Origin: Bacillota bacterium
GTDB lineage: Bacteria > Bacillota > Limnochordia > Darwinibacteriales > Darwinibacteriaceae
Assembly (NCBI GenBank): GCA_029776155.1
Contig: JAKOTU010000075.1
Location: 1 to 34,596, forward strand
DNA: 34,596 nucleotides
Reading direction: 5' to 3'
The notes below the pieces were generated by a model. That model saw nothing but the letters and a program-made list of their open reading frames with translations, was not told the origin of the DNA and searched no databases. The position numbers and the translations under genes were made by a program. Shown piece after piece: positions 16,123 through 24,490 of the stretch (its first letter is position 1; every line of letters starts with the position of its first letter).

Positions 16123-17253
16123 TCATCCTCTCTGTCCCATGCAGGCCCTAGCTCTAGCACGGGCTTCAGCATCTACGGCTAGTATCTCCTCCAAGGCAAG
16201 AAATGATTGCCCGGGGAACTGCTCCACCACGCTGCGTACAACCTCAGGAATCTGGGTAAAGCCGATTCTCCCCTCCACGAACGCCCGCACCGCTTCTTCG
16301 TTGGCCGCGTTTAAAGCTACCGGTTTCGCACCTCCGGCCTGCCCTGCTTCGTAAGCCAGCCTGAGACTGGGGAACCGCTCATGGTCCACTTCGGCAAAAG
16401 TGAGGGATCCTAAGGCCACCAGGTCCAAAGGTTTCACCCGGGAGGGCTGTACCTGCGGATATGTTAGGGCGTACTGAATGGGTAGGCGCATGTCTGTTGT
16501 GCCCAGATGGGCCAAAAGGGAGCCGTCTTGGAGTCGAATCAGCGAATGCACGATGCTTTCTGGGTGTATCACCACCTGGATGGACTCATAGGGGAAGCCA
16601 AACAGGTGGTGGGCCTCAATTACCTCAAACCCCTTATTCATCAAGGTGGCAGAGTCTATGCTGATCTTCCAGCCCATCTGCCAGCGGGGATGGGCCAGGG
16701 CTTGTTCTACAGTGACAGTGGCCAGATCGCCGGTATACGTCCGGAAGGGACCTCCAGAAGCGGTCAGAATAATCTCGGCAATGTGGCCGCGTTCCCGACC
16801 GTAGAAGAGCTGCCACAGAGCGCTGTGCTCCGAATCGACGGGCACAATCTGCTCCCGGTACTGCATAACCAAATGCCCACCCGTGACCAGGGTCTCTTTG
16901 TTGGCTAAGGCCACCCTCTTTCCGGCCCCGAGGGCTGCTAAAGTAGGCTTGAGCCCCGCGGCCCCCACCACCGCGACCACTACCACATCGCAGCGGGGAT
17001 CGGTTACCATTTCCTCCACAGCAGAGGGATCGCTGTATACCGGTATGGAAAACTCTCGGGCCAGGGCCTTGGCCTCTGCTGGCCGGAGAATGCTGGCGAA
17101 CTCAGGGCGGAACTCGGCTATCTGCTTTCTCAGCAGTTCGTGGTTGGTTCCAGCAGCCAGGCCCAGCACCTTAAAATCGGGCAAAGTGCGCATGACTTCC
17201 AGCGTCTGGGTACCTATGGAACCAGTGGAACCGAGGATAACTACATTCGGCAT
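16123..17253 (-). CDS. dxr: 1-deoxy-D-xylulose-5-phosphate reductoisomerase
   Basis: Dxr makes MEP from DXP with NADPH, the committed step of the MEP isoprenoid pathway. The 376 residues show the dinucleotide-binding GSTGSIG at 8-14, the catalytic metal/substrate motif VPVDSEHSALWQ, ASGGPF, and the flexible-loop/C-terminal motif GFEVIEAHHLFG. The ATG at 17253 has AGGG seven bases upstream. A TTG two codons earlier is less likely. It sits with ispG, uppS and cdsA in one transcription unit for isoprenoid and envelope lipid precursors. Confidence 0.97.
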   Translation of the reverse strand: MPNVVILGSTGSIGTQTLEVMRTLPDFKVLGLAAGTNHELLRKQIAEFRPEFASILRPAEAKALAREFSIPVYSDPSAVEEMVTDPRCDVVVVAVVGAAGLKPTLAALGAGKRVALANKETLVTGGHLVMQYREQIVPVDSEHSALWQLFYGRERGHIAEIILTASGGPFRTYTGDLATVTVEQALAHPRWQMGWKISIDSATLMNKGFEVIEAHHLFGFPYESIQVVIHPESIVHSLIRLQDGSLLAHLGTTDMRLPIQYALTYPQVQPSRVKPLDLVALGSLTFAEVDHERFPSLRLAYEAGQAGGAKPVALNAANEEAVRAFVEGRIGFTQIPEVVRSVVEQFPGQSFLALEEILAVDAEARARARACMGQRG

Positions 17254-17268
17254 GATCAAACCCTTTCT

Positions 17269-18267
17269 TCAGCTCTGCACATTTGTTTGACGGAAATAGG
17301 CTTGGAAAAAGACCAACACAATTGGACCCACCACCGCTCCCAGGGCACCCCAGATGCGATAACCAACATAGACGCCCATAAGGGCAACCACAGGGTGCAG
17401 GCCCAATCTGTCTCCCACAAGCTTGGGCTCACCCCATTGTCTTAACAGTAATACTACCAGATAACCTAGGCCTAAAGCCAGGGCTGTTTGGGAATTTCCT
17501 AGGGAAAATTGGATTAAGGCCAGGGCCAGGTAGACCAATCCTGGGCCCAACACCGGGCAGAGGTCAAAAAAGCCCACCAGAAACCCGGAGAGCAGAGGAA
17601 ACGGCAGTTGGAGCAGGGAGAAAAAGAGCATGCTCAGGACGGTGGATAAGAATACCAGCAGGAGTTGTACCCGCAGCCTGTGCCAGAAGGCCCCAGAGGC
17701 ACGCCGATACAGTTGGCGTATGTTGGTCCGCAGGCCCCTGGGCAGCTGTTTCACGGTCCACTGCACCAGTTCCCGCTTGTCGCGCAGGAAGAAATAGGCG
17801 CTGAAGGCAGAGAGGATCCAGATCAAAAAAAGATCGGGAATAGCCAGGGCCCAGCCCAAGAGAACCTGGGGCAGGGAAAAAAACCCTGCAAAATCCCACT
17901 GTTCACTAAAGGGGAGCTTCTCTAGCAGTGTGAGGATATGCTCTGCAAACTCACTGGTCAGCCTGCCCACAAGCCCCCAGGCCACAAGACCCTGCAGCTC
18001 CTGCCACAGTTTGACCAAAAAGAGACCCAAAAGCCCAGGCAGGGCCAGGAACGCCGCGGCAGTGAACACGAAAGCCGCCATGGACCTGGGCCACCGCCGG
18101 GAAGCCAAAAAACTCACCGGCACGTCCAAGATTAAAGCTAGAGCCAGTCCCAGCAAAAACGGGGCCAGGTACGGAAAGACCAGTCGCAGCAGGAGCAAGA
18201 TCAGGCAGAAGCCAACAGCGGCAGCTGCAGCAGGGGGCAACACCACCCCACCCCTTTTCAGGGTCAC
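17269..18267 (-). CDS. AI-2E/YtvI-type polytopic membrane protein
   Basis: The 332-residue protein has about eight hydrophobic segments and the C-terminal signature of the AI-2E transporter superfamily (UPF0118): a GLHPVVALMGVYVGYRIWG-like block followed by GALGAVVGP. The layout resembles YtvI, a sporulation-associated membrane protein of Bacillus and Clostridia, but members also include transporters of unrelated solutes. Function is therefore open. It lies between cdsA and dxr, which are adjacent in B. subtilis, so this is an insertion in the standard order. The start is uncertain: GTG 18267 lacks a clear ribosome site, while GTG codons eight to nine residues later are preceded by AAGGGGTGGG. 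Confidence 0.75.
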   Translation of the reverse strand: MTLKRGGVVLPPAAAAAVGFCLILLLLRLVFPYLAPFLLGLALALILDVPVSFLASRRWPRSMAAFVFTAAAFLALPGLLGLFLVKLWQELQGLVAWGLVGRLTSEFAEHILTLLEKLPFSEQWDFAGFFSLPQVLLGWALAIPDLFLIWILSAFSAYFFLRDKRELVQWTVKQLPRGLRTNIRQLYRRASGAFWHRLRVQLLLVFLSTVLSMLFFSLLQLPFPLLSGFLVGFFDLCPVLGPGLVYLALALIQFSLGNSQTALALGLGYLVVLLLRQWGEPKLVGDRLGLHPVVALMGVYVGYRIWGALGAVVGPIVLVFFQAYFRQTNVQS

Positions 18268-18273
18268 GCAGGT

Positions 18274-19041
18274 TTAGGCTAACCAAACGAGCATGGCATA
18301 GAGCACGGGGAAAACAAAGGCGAGGGAGTCGAACCGATCCAGGATACCTCCGTGACCTGGCAGTATGGAACCGCTGTCCTTTACGGCCCGCTCCCGCTTA
18401 AAGGCAGACTCCACTAGATCGCCCAGCTGTCCGCAGAGGGAGAGCACCAAAGCAAAGGCTGCCAGCTGCAGCAGGGGCTTCCCAGTAACGAGGGCATAGA
18501 CCACTCCCCCCACGACTCCACCTAGCAGGCCAAAGAGGGCGCCTTCCACCGACTTGTTGGGGCTGATCTGCGGGCAGAGTTTGAGCCGTCCGTATTTCAC
18601 ACCGCCAAAATAAGCGCCCGTGTCGGTTGCCCAGGTGACCAAAAAGCCGAACAGGGCCCAACTCACTCCAAATTGCTCCCGCACGAGAATCAAGAAGCTG
18701 TAGAGCCCAGAGACATACACAACTCCCAGCAAGTTGGCGGCTGCAGCGAAGTTGTGCATGCCACTGAAGGAGGCTCGCAGCAGATAATAAATGAGCTGGA
18801 GGGCCAGCCAAAGGAGCAGCTTCGTTCCATCTACACCACTATATGTAACCGCCAGAAACGATAGTCCGGAAACAGCAAGATAATCTAGGTACACACCGGG
18901 GCCGCCCATGGAGGCAAACTCCCAGAGGCCCAGTACAATGATCAGCGCCACCAGCAACCGCCAGGCAGCGCCGCCATAAAACAAGGCGCCCAGCAAGATG
19001 GGCAGGCCCACCACTGCAGTGAGGATTCGCTGTGTTAACAT
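18274..19041 (-). CDS. cdsA: Phosphatidate cytidylyltransferase
   Basis: CdsA makes CDP-diacylglycerol from phosphatidic acid and CTP at the membrane, the branch point to all phospholipids. The 255-residue product is strongly hydrophobic, with about seven to eight predicted helices, and carries the family signature near the C-terminus: ESAFKRERAVKDSGSILPGH, then GGILDRFDSL. The ATG lies two bases after the uppS stop. uppS-cdsA adjacency is nearly universal in bacteria. Confidence 0.96.
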   Translation of the reverse strand: MLTQRILTAVVGLPILLGALFYGGAAWRLLVALIIVLGLWEFASMGGPGVYLDYLAVSGLSFLAVTYSGVDGTKLLLWLALQLIYYLLRASFSGMHNFAAAANLLGVVYVSGLYSFLILVREQFGVSWALFGFLVTWATDTGAYFGGVKYGRLKLCPQISPNKSVEGALFGLLGGVVGGVVYALVTGKPLLQLAAFALVLSLCGQLGDLVESAFKRERAVKDSGSILPGHGGILDRFDSLAFVFPVLYAMLVWLA

Positions 19042-19043
19042 GG

Positions 19044-19778
19044 CTAACCATTCTGCTCCTTTACGGATACTTGACCAAAGCGGCGTTCCCTCTTCAGATA
19101 ATCCTGGAGGGCCTGTTCAAATTCCTGCTCTCCAAAATCGGGCCAGAGTACATCGGTGACATAAAGCTCACTGTACGCGGCCTGCCAAAGCAGGAAGTTG
19201 CTTAGACGCTGCTCGCCCCCGGTGCGGATGATCAGATCTGGATCCGGACTGGGCCAGGTGTAGAGCTCGCGGGCTATAGCCTCTTCCGTAATGTCTTCAG
19301 GTTTCAGTTCGCCCTGGGCCACCTGCCTGGCTAGGGCCCGCACTGCGCTGGTGAGCTCCGCCCGGCCCCCGTAGTTGAAGGCCACATTGAGGACGAGCCT
19401 GGTGTTGTGGGCGGTGAACTCCTCCGCTTTGATCCAGACCTCTTTGACTTGCTCAGAAAGGCTCGTCCGATCTCCCACCAGGCGGACCCGCACACCCTCC
19501 TTTTGCAGCTCCTCAATTTCCTGCACAAAGGTTTTGAACATCAAATCGAGAAGGAACTCCACCTCTTCCCGGGGTCTCCGCCAGTTTTCCGTGCTGAAGG
19601 CGTAGACAGTGAGGATGGGGATGCCCCGCTGCGCGGCATAGCGCACCACCGTCTTCAGGGCTTTGACTCCCTCTCGGTGTCCAAAATAGCGGGGCAGGGC
19701 TCGGCGCCTGGCCCAGCGCCCATTGCCGTCCATAATAATGGCCACATGTGCCGGTAGGCCGTTCGCTTCTCGTTTCAA
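19044..19778 (-). CDS. uppS: Isoprenyl (undecaprenyl diphosphate) synthase
   Basis: This cis-prenyltransferase builds undecaprenyl diphosphate, the carrier lipid for peptidoglycan. It has IMDGNGRWA (catalytic Asp17), a YAFSTENWRRP motif and the C-terminal DPDLIIRTGGEQRLSNFLLW block that binds IPP. The 244 residues are typical. The start is a TTG at 19778, judged by a perfect AGGAGG seven bases upstream. The longer frame from 19805 overlaps the preceding small gene and lacks such a site. Confidence 0.96.
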   Translation of the reverse strand: MKREANGLPAHVAIIMDGNGRWARRRALPRYFGHREGVKALKTVVRYAAQRGIPILTVYAFSTENWRRPREEVEFLLDLMFKTFVQEIEELQKEGVRVRLVGDRTSLSEQVKEVWIKAEEFTAHNTRLVLNVAFNYGGRAELTSAVRALARQVAQGELKPEDITEEAIARELYTWPSPDPDLIIRTGGEQRLSNFLLWQAAYSELYVTDVLWPDFGEQEFEQALQDYLKRERRFGQVSVKEQNG

Positions 19779-19789
19779 GTTGCTGCCTC

Positions 19790-20032
19790 CTAGTCCACAT
19801 TCCAATCTGGGACCGCGCAGATCAGGCTCACGGGGTGGCCGCTGCGCACCGCAATTACGTAGGCATCATCCTCAGCAGAACCACTAGCAGGAGGGCCGGA
19901 TCCCTGGTGCTTGGGAGCTGCGGTCCAGATCACTTGGAAGGCCACGTTTTCCTCCTTGAGAAGGTCCTCCGCCTGCTCCAGGGGATAGCCGATCAGAAAC
20001 TCCCACTCTGAAAACTCCGCTGATCTGCTCAA
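19790..20032 (-). CDS. Small protein of unknown function with a PASTA-like pattern
   Basis: An 80-residue frame fits exactly between frr and uppS. A TTG start overlaps the frr stop by 4 bases, and the stop lies inside the uppS ribosome-site region. The sequence has a helix pattern LIGYPLEQAEDLLKEENV, a TAAPK turn, a Gly/Ser/Pro-rich stretch and a final strand pair (AYVIAVRSG and VSLICAVPDW). The G-x(3)-EA-x(2)-LL-x(4)-V arrangement is like one PASTA repeat, but with no transmembrane segment or signal peptide. I do not recognise a named family. The overlap and clean fit argue for a real gene. The start codon is the weakest part. Confidence 0.65.
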   Translation of the reverse strand: MSRSAEFSEWEFLIGYPLEQAEDLLKEENVAFQVIWTAAPKHQGSGPPASGSAEDDAYVIAVRSGHPVSLICAVPDWNVD

Positions 20033-20586
20033 ACTTCCAGGATCTCCTTTTCTTTCACTTTGAGCAGTTCATCGATCTGCTCGATGTAACGGTCGGTGAG
20101 TTTTTGAATCTCGTCCTGCGTTCGCCGCAGTTCATCTTCGGAGATTTCTCCGTCCTTCTCCAGCTTTTTCGCGGCTTCGTTAAGGTCCCGCCTGATGTTC
20201 CGCACCGCAACCCGGAAATCTTCCGCATCTTTCCGTACCAGGCGCACCAGGTCCTTACGGCGCTCTTCTGTCAAGGGTGGAATGGCTAAACGGATGACTG
20301 TGCCGTCGTTGTTGGGGACTAGGCCCAGATCAGAGGCTAGGATGGCTTTTTCGATATCTTTGATGGAGTTTTTATCCCACGGAGTAATCACCAACATTCT
20401 GGGTTCGGGCACCGAAACACTTGCCATCTGGGGCAGGGGTGTAGGCGTGCCGTAATAGGAAACAATGATCCGGTCGAGAAGTGCAGGATTGGCGCGGCCT
20501 GTGCGCACTCCAGCGAAGGCCTTTTTGGTTCGGTTGATCACTTCCTCCATTCTGGCTTTTCCGTCCTCCAAGATTTGAGCAATCAT
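20029..20586 (-). CDS. frr: Ribosome recycling factor
   Basis: RRF splits post-termination ribosomes with EF-G. The 185-residue product has the standard length and the family landmarks VRTGRANPALLDRI, YYGTPTPLPQMASVSVPEPRML and a C-terminal helix rich in Lys/Glu. The start ATG follows the pyrH stop by one base. Its AGGAGG site, nine bases upstream, is formed by the final codons of pyrH, so the two genes are coupled. Confidence 0.97.
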   Translation of the reverse strand: MIAQILEDGKARMEEVINRTKKAFAGVRTGRANPALLDRIIVSYYGTPTPLPQMASVSVPEPRMLVITPWDKNSIKDIEKAILASDLGLVPNNDGTVIRLAIPPLTEERRKDLVRLVRKDAEDFRVAVRNIRRDLNEAAKKLEKDGEISEDELRRTQDEIQKLTDRYIEQIDELLKVKEKEILEV

Positions 20587-20587
20587 C

Positions 20588-21319
<732 letters not shown>

Positions 21320-21355
21320 TTAATTATTCTGCTCAAAGCGGAAGATCCCTCCAGC

Positions 21356-21385
21356 AAAAAAGGAGAACACCAATGGTGTCCTCCT
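21356..21385 (-). terminator. Rho-independent terminator after tsf
   Basis: An 11-bp stem (21375-21385 with 21361-21371, one G-U pair) with a 3-base loop is followed by UUUUUU (21356-21361). The stem begins within the tsf stop codon. This is the strongest intrinsic terminator in the window. Confidence 0.92.
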
Positions 21386-22043
21386 ACTGCCCCATCTGGG
21401 CTTGTGCCATAACCTCTGCGGCGAAATCATCCTGCCGTTTTTCCAGACCTTCGCCCCGCTCATAGCGGACGAAACGCCGAACCGAGATTTTCTCGCCAAT
21501 TTTCGCGATTTTCTCGTTGAGAAGCTCACCAACGGTCATGTCTGGATCCTTAACGAAGGGCTGTTCCAGGAGGCAAACCTCTTGGAAGTATTTTTCCAAG
21601 CGACCTTCTACGATCTTGTCGATGATATGCGCCGGCTTTCCTTCGTTTTCTGCCATGGCCCGGTAGATGGAGCGCTCATGCTCCAGGACCGATTCGGGGA
21701 TCTCTTCTCTGGAAACATACTCAGGTTTGGACGCAGCAATGTGCATGGCGATGTCCTTGGCTAGCTGCGCAAACTCGTCGGTCTTGGCTACGAAGTCGGT
21801 CTCACAGTTCACTTCCACGAGAACTCCGATCCGTCCGCCCATGTGTATGTAGGACGTTACCAAACCTTCGGCCGCAATGCGTCCGGCTTTCTTTGCCGCA
21901 GCAGCCAGGCCTTTTTCCCTGAGGTAGTCCACTGCAGCGTCCATGTCGCCGTTGGTAGCCTGGAGAGCCTTTTTGCAATCCATCATGCCTGCTCCGGTCT
22001 TCTCACGCAGCTCCTTGACCATGGCTGTTGTAACTTCGGCCAT
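21384..22043 (-). CDS. tsf: Elongation factor Ts, short form
   Basis: EF-Ts exchanges GDP for GTP on EF-Tu. The N-terminal UBA-like domain ([19 protein letters not shown]) and the EF-Tu contact motif [12 protein letters not shown] are present. The protein is 219 residues, against about 290 in B. subtilis, so one core subdomain region is shortened, as in several Clostridia and Thermus. The ATG at 22043 has a strong AAAGGAGGG site. The frame to 22088 runs back into a hairpin region and is rejected. The C-terminus includes [13 protein letters not shown]. Confidence 0.96.
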   Translation of the reverse strand: MAEVTTAMVKELREKTGAGMMDCKKALQATNGDMDAAVDYLREKGLAAAAKKAGRIAAEGLVTSYIHMGGRIGVLVEVNCETDFVAKTDEFAQLAKDIAMHIAASKPEYVSREEIPESVLEHERSIYRAMAENEGKPAHIIDKIVEGRLEKYFQEVCLLEQPFVKDPDMTVGELLNEKIAKIGEKISVRRFVRYERGEGLEKRQDDFAAEVMAQAQMGQ

Positions 22044-22068
22044 AGTAACCCTCCTTTTGATTCGATTG

Positions 22069-22101
22069 AAAAGAGAGGTGAGAGTCACCCTCCCACCCTC
22101 T
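22069..22101 (-). terminator. Attenuator-like hairpin between rpsB and tsf
   Basis: In minus-strand RNA, AGAG-GGUGGGAG pairs with CUCUCACC-(U)-CUCU around a 5-base loop. This gives 12 bp with one G-U pair and one bulge, and UUUU follows (22069-22072). It lies between the rpsB stop and the tsf ribosome site, so it could lower tsf relative to rpsB. Confidence 0.55.
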
Positions 22102-22110
22102 TGGCCTCTG

Positions 22111-22890
22111 TTATGCTTCCTCGTCGTACATGTCCTCGTCGTCTTCAGCAGTTACAGTCTCGACTACCGCTTCTGCTGCAGGTTCCTCTTGGGTTTCCCC
22201 AAAGCTAGCACCCTCTTTGGCTTCCACCACAGCATCGGCGATGGTGGAGGTCAAGAGCCTCACTGCACGGATGGCATCATCGTTACCAGGGATGACGTAG
22301 TCGATTTCATCGGGATCGCAGTTAGTATCTACAATGGCAACGATGGGGATACCCAGCTTGCGCGCCTCTGCCACGGCGATGCGTTCCTTGCGGGGATCCA
22401 CTACAAACACTGCGCCAGGCAGGGTCTTCATGTTCCGAATGCCGCCCAAAAAGCGGGTTAAGCGCTCTTTTTCCTTGCGCAGCTGCGTAACTTCCTTCTT
22501 TGGCAGGACCTCAAACAGACCGTCGGCTTCCATCTTCTCGATCTGCTCTAGACGTCCGATCCGCGAAGAAATGGTCTTGAAGTTGGTGAGCATACCGCCC
22601 AGCCAGCGCTGGTTGACGTAGAACATGCCGCACCGCTCCGCTTCCTCCCGGATGGTCTCCTGGGCCTGCTTTTTGGTGCCCACAAAGAGCACTGATTTAC
22701 CTGCGGCCACAGTCTCCCGGATGAAGGAATAGGCTTCCTCCACTTTCTTGACCGTTTTCTGCAGGTCAATGATGTAAATCCCGTTTCTCTCTGTGAAGAT
22801 GTAAGGCTTCATTTTGGGATTCCATCTGCGGGTCTGATGACCGAAGTGAACGCCGGCCTCCAGCAGTTGCTTCATGGTAATTACGGCCAT
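22111..22890 (-). CDS. rpsB: 30S ribosomal protein S2
   Basis: This is S2 of the small subunit, 259 residues. Family motifs are [19 protein letters not shown] at the N-terminus, [12 protein letters not shown] and the [19 protein letters not shown] block. The C-terminal 30 residues are an acidic Glu/Asp/Ala tail ending DEEA. The ATG at 22890 follows a perfect AGGAGGTG. A longer frame from 22932 is leader sequence. It has its own promoter (23001-23029). Confidence 0.97.
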   Translation of the reverse strand: MAVITMKQLLEAGVHFGHQTRRWNPKMKPYIFTERNGIYIIDLQKTVKKVEEAYSFIRETVAAGKSVLFVGTKKQAQETIREEAERCGMFYVNQRWLGGMLTNFKTISSRIGRLEQIEKMEADGLFEVLPKKEVTQLRKEKERLTRFLGGIRNMKTLPGAVFVVDPRKERIAVAEARKLGIPIVAIVDTNCDPDEIDYVIPGNDDAIRAVRLLTSTIADAVVEAKEGASFGETQEEPAAEAVVETVTAEDDEDMYDEEA

Positions 22891-22994
22891 TTCGTCCACC
22901 TCCTTCCTTTGTTTTTCCTCCGCTTCCTTCATGTGGAGATAAGACCGCTAGCGGCACACTTACCTTCCATCCAGAAGCGTGTGTAATCACACCA
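22891..22994 (-). promoter_or_regulatory. 5' leader of rpsB
   Basis: About 100 bases separate the predicted start from the rpsB ATG. The leader contains a 5-bp hairpin (22988-22992 with 22979-22983, loop of 4) and a 10-base perfect palindrome CCGCTAGCGG (22945-22954). Autogenous control of rpsB by S2 is known in other bacteria, but no family-specific leader was recognised here. Confidence 0.35.
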
Positions 22995-23000
22995 CTTGCT

Positions 23001-23029
23001 AATATAACACAGTCAAGTGCTTTCAGCAA
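23001..23029 (-). promoter_or_regulatory. Sigma-A-type promoter for rpsB-tsf
   Basis: TTGCTG (23024-23029) and TATATT (23001-23006) are separated by exactly 17 bases and point toward rpsB. The -35 box overlaps the last codons of the SwrB-like gene. The expected start is near 22994. Confidence 0.6.
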
Positions 23030-23405
23030 GGGGTTCGTTGTCTTTGTAGAGCTCCAAAATTAACTCCACTTCCCCCACGCCCAGCCCCAGCTTCTTGGCA
23101 ATATCTTCCACATCGCGCCGCTGGGCAGCCAATTCCAGTACGGCCAGCACTTTAGGAGACTTCTTGCTCTCAGGGATGAAGCTGCTCATAATCTGCTTTT
23201 GCAGTTCCAAAAGGGCTTGATGCTGCTGCTCAATCTCGGCTAGAATCTCCGCTTGCCTCTGTTCCAACTGCTCAATCGCTTCCTCCACCATTAGCTCCAA
23301 AACGGAAAAGTCCAAGTTTGGGCGCGCAAAAAGACCGGGCCTGAGGAGGAAGAGTACCAGTACGGCCGCAATTATGCCCAGTGTAAATACGAGGAAATAC
23401 TCCAC
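23013..23405 (-). CDS. swrB: SwrB/YlxL-like membrane-anchored coiled-coil protein
   Basis: The 130-residue protein has one N-terminal transmembrane helix (about residues 3-21). A Glu/Gln-rich coiled coil follows (about 36-72, pattern VEEAIEQLEQRQAEILAEIEQQ). The C-terminal helical motif (about 96-118, RDVEDIAKKLGLGVGEVELIL) looks like a helix-turn-helix and matches the DUF6115 type. Its place between the flagellar sigma factor and rpsB is that of B. subtilis swrB (ylxL), whose product promotes flagellar basal body completion and export activation. Sequence identity to SwrB could not be measured, so the symbol rests on architecture and position. The GTG start has GGGAG eight bases upstream. 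Confidence 0.65.
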   Translation of the reverse strand: MEYFLVFTLGIIAAVLVLFLLRPGLFARPNLDFSVLELMVEEAIEQLEQRQAEILAEIEQQHQALLELQKQIMSSFIPESKKSPKVLAVLELAAQRRDVEDIAKKLGLGVGEVELILELYKDNEPLAEST

Positions 23406-23417
23406 GCTACCAACTCC

Positions 23418-23687
23418 CTAGGCCCGCAGATCAATGCGCTTTCTGGCCCCCGGCTGCCGACGGGATTCCTGCTTTCCCTGCTGCCGGCTCTTGCGCTCAT
23501 CTTTGCCCTCGCGCACGCGGTCTAACTCCCGGTTCAGCTCTACCCGCCGCTCGCGGGCGGCAAACTCCTCGCTCACTTGAGGAGCCATCCTGCCTGCAGC
23601 GCCTGTGGGATCGCCTTCCCGGCTTACCTTGGGCACCTGGTCCGAACGGGCTATCAACACCTGGAAATCGGGAAACCTAATGGACAT
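23418..23687 (-). CDS. Small charged protein of unknown function in the flagellar cluster
   Basis: The 89-residue product starts MSIRFPDFQVLIARSDQVPKV and then becomes hydrophilic, with a highly charged second half (about residues 43-82) rich in Arg, Glu, Lys and Gln. It has no membrane segment or signal peptide. The ATG has GGAGG eight bases upstream, and the gene fits tightly between the sigma factor and the SwrB-like gene, so it is very probably translated. I do not recognise a family. Position suggests a flagellar or motility accessory role. The charged half looks disordered or coiled. Confidence 0.6.
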   Translation of the reverse strand: MSIRFPDFQVLIARSDQVPKVSREGDPTGAAGRMAPQVSEEFAARERRVELNRELDRVREGKDERKSRQQGKQESRRQPGARKRIDLRA

Positions 23688-23704
23688 AGCTCTTCCCTCC
23701 GCTC

Positions 23705-24475
23705 TCAGCTGAGCTTGCTCCTGAGGGTCATAAGGGCCTTGGTGTGGATCTGGGATACCCTGGATTCAGAAACCTGCAGTACATGGCCTATTTCCTTCAG
23801 GGTGAGATCTTCACGATAGTACAGGGCCAGAACCAGCTGTTCCCGTTCTGGGAGCTGTGCGATGGCCGCGGCTAGTTCTTCCACGCTTTCCTTTTCCATG
23901 AGCTGCTGGTCCGGCAACAGCTCCTGATCGACAACTAGATCTAAGATCTTCAGATTCTCCCCCGCCTGTTCGCTGGCCGCGGCTTCATCCAGCGAAAACA
24001 AATTAGCGCCCTTGAGTTCTGACAAAAGACCGAAGTACTCATCTAGACTGAGCCCCAGGGCGGTGGCCACTTCCTCGTTGGTGGGAGTACGCCCCAGTTC
24101 GTTGGTGAGCTCATGAATCTGGCTTTCCACCAAGCGGGCCTTGGAGCGGGTGCTTCTGGGCACCCAATCCAAAGACCGCAGGCCATCAATAATGGCCCCC
24201 CTGATTCTGGTGGTGGCGTAGGTCTCAAATTTGGTGTTACGCTCCGCGTCGTACTTTTCCAGAGCGTCCAGCAGACCGAAAAAGCCGAAGCTTTCCAGGT
24301 CACCCACGTCCACGCTGCTGGGCAGATTCATGGCCAGGCGCCCCGCGACATACTTCACCAAAGGTATGTACTCCTCTATAAGCTGTTCTCGTGCTTGAGT
24401 GTCGTTGTGCTGTTTGTAGCGGCGCCACAAGTCTGCGATGCGATTCTGCTCCTTTTGCCAAGACACATTTTTCAC
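23705..24475 (-). CDS. sigD: Flagellar RNA polymerase sigma factor FliA/SigD
   Basis: This is a group 3 sigma-70 factor of 256 residues for late flagellar and motility genes. Region 2 contains EYIPLVKYVAGRLA and the DLESFGFFGLLDALEKYD stretch followed by TYATTRIRGAIIDGLRSLDW, the hallmark of FliA/WhiG. Region 3 is RTPTNEEVATALGL. Region 4 has the helix-turn-helix LTLKEIGHVLQVSESRVSQI. The start is uncertain. GTG 24475 sits on the palindrome CCCCATGGGG without a proper ribosome site. GTG 24466, three codons later, has GGGGTG six bases upstream and may be the true start. No anti-sigma FlgM gene is in the window. Confidence 0.94.
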   Translation of the reverse strand: MKNVSWQKEQNRIADLWRRYKQHNDTQAREQLIEEYIPLVKYVAGRLAMNLPSSVDVGDLESFGFFGLLDALEKYDAERNTKFETYATTRIRGAIIDGLRSLDWVPRSTRSKARLVESQIHELTNELGRTPTNEEVATALGLSLDEYFGLLSELKGANLFSLDEAAASEQAGENLKILDLVVDQELLPDQQLMEKESVEELAAAIAQLPEREQLVLALYYREDLTLKEIGHVLQVSESRVSQIHTKALMTLRSKLS

Positions 24476-24490
24476 CCCATGGGGAATGAA

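Noticed and set aside
16119..16172. Extension of rseP into dxr
   Set aside because: A good ribosome site and the canonical N-terminal helix with HELGH support the ATG at 16118.
24475..24484. Palindrome CCCCATGGGG at the sigma factor start as an operator
   Set aside because: Ten bases of palindrome is weak evidence. It has no second copy nearby and may be chance.
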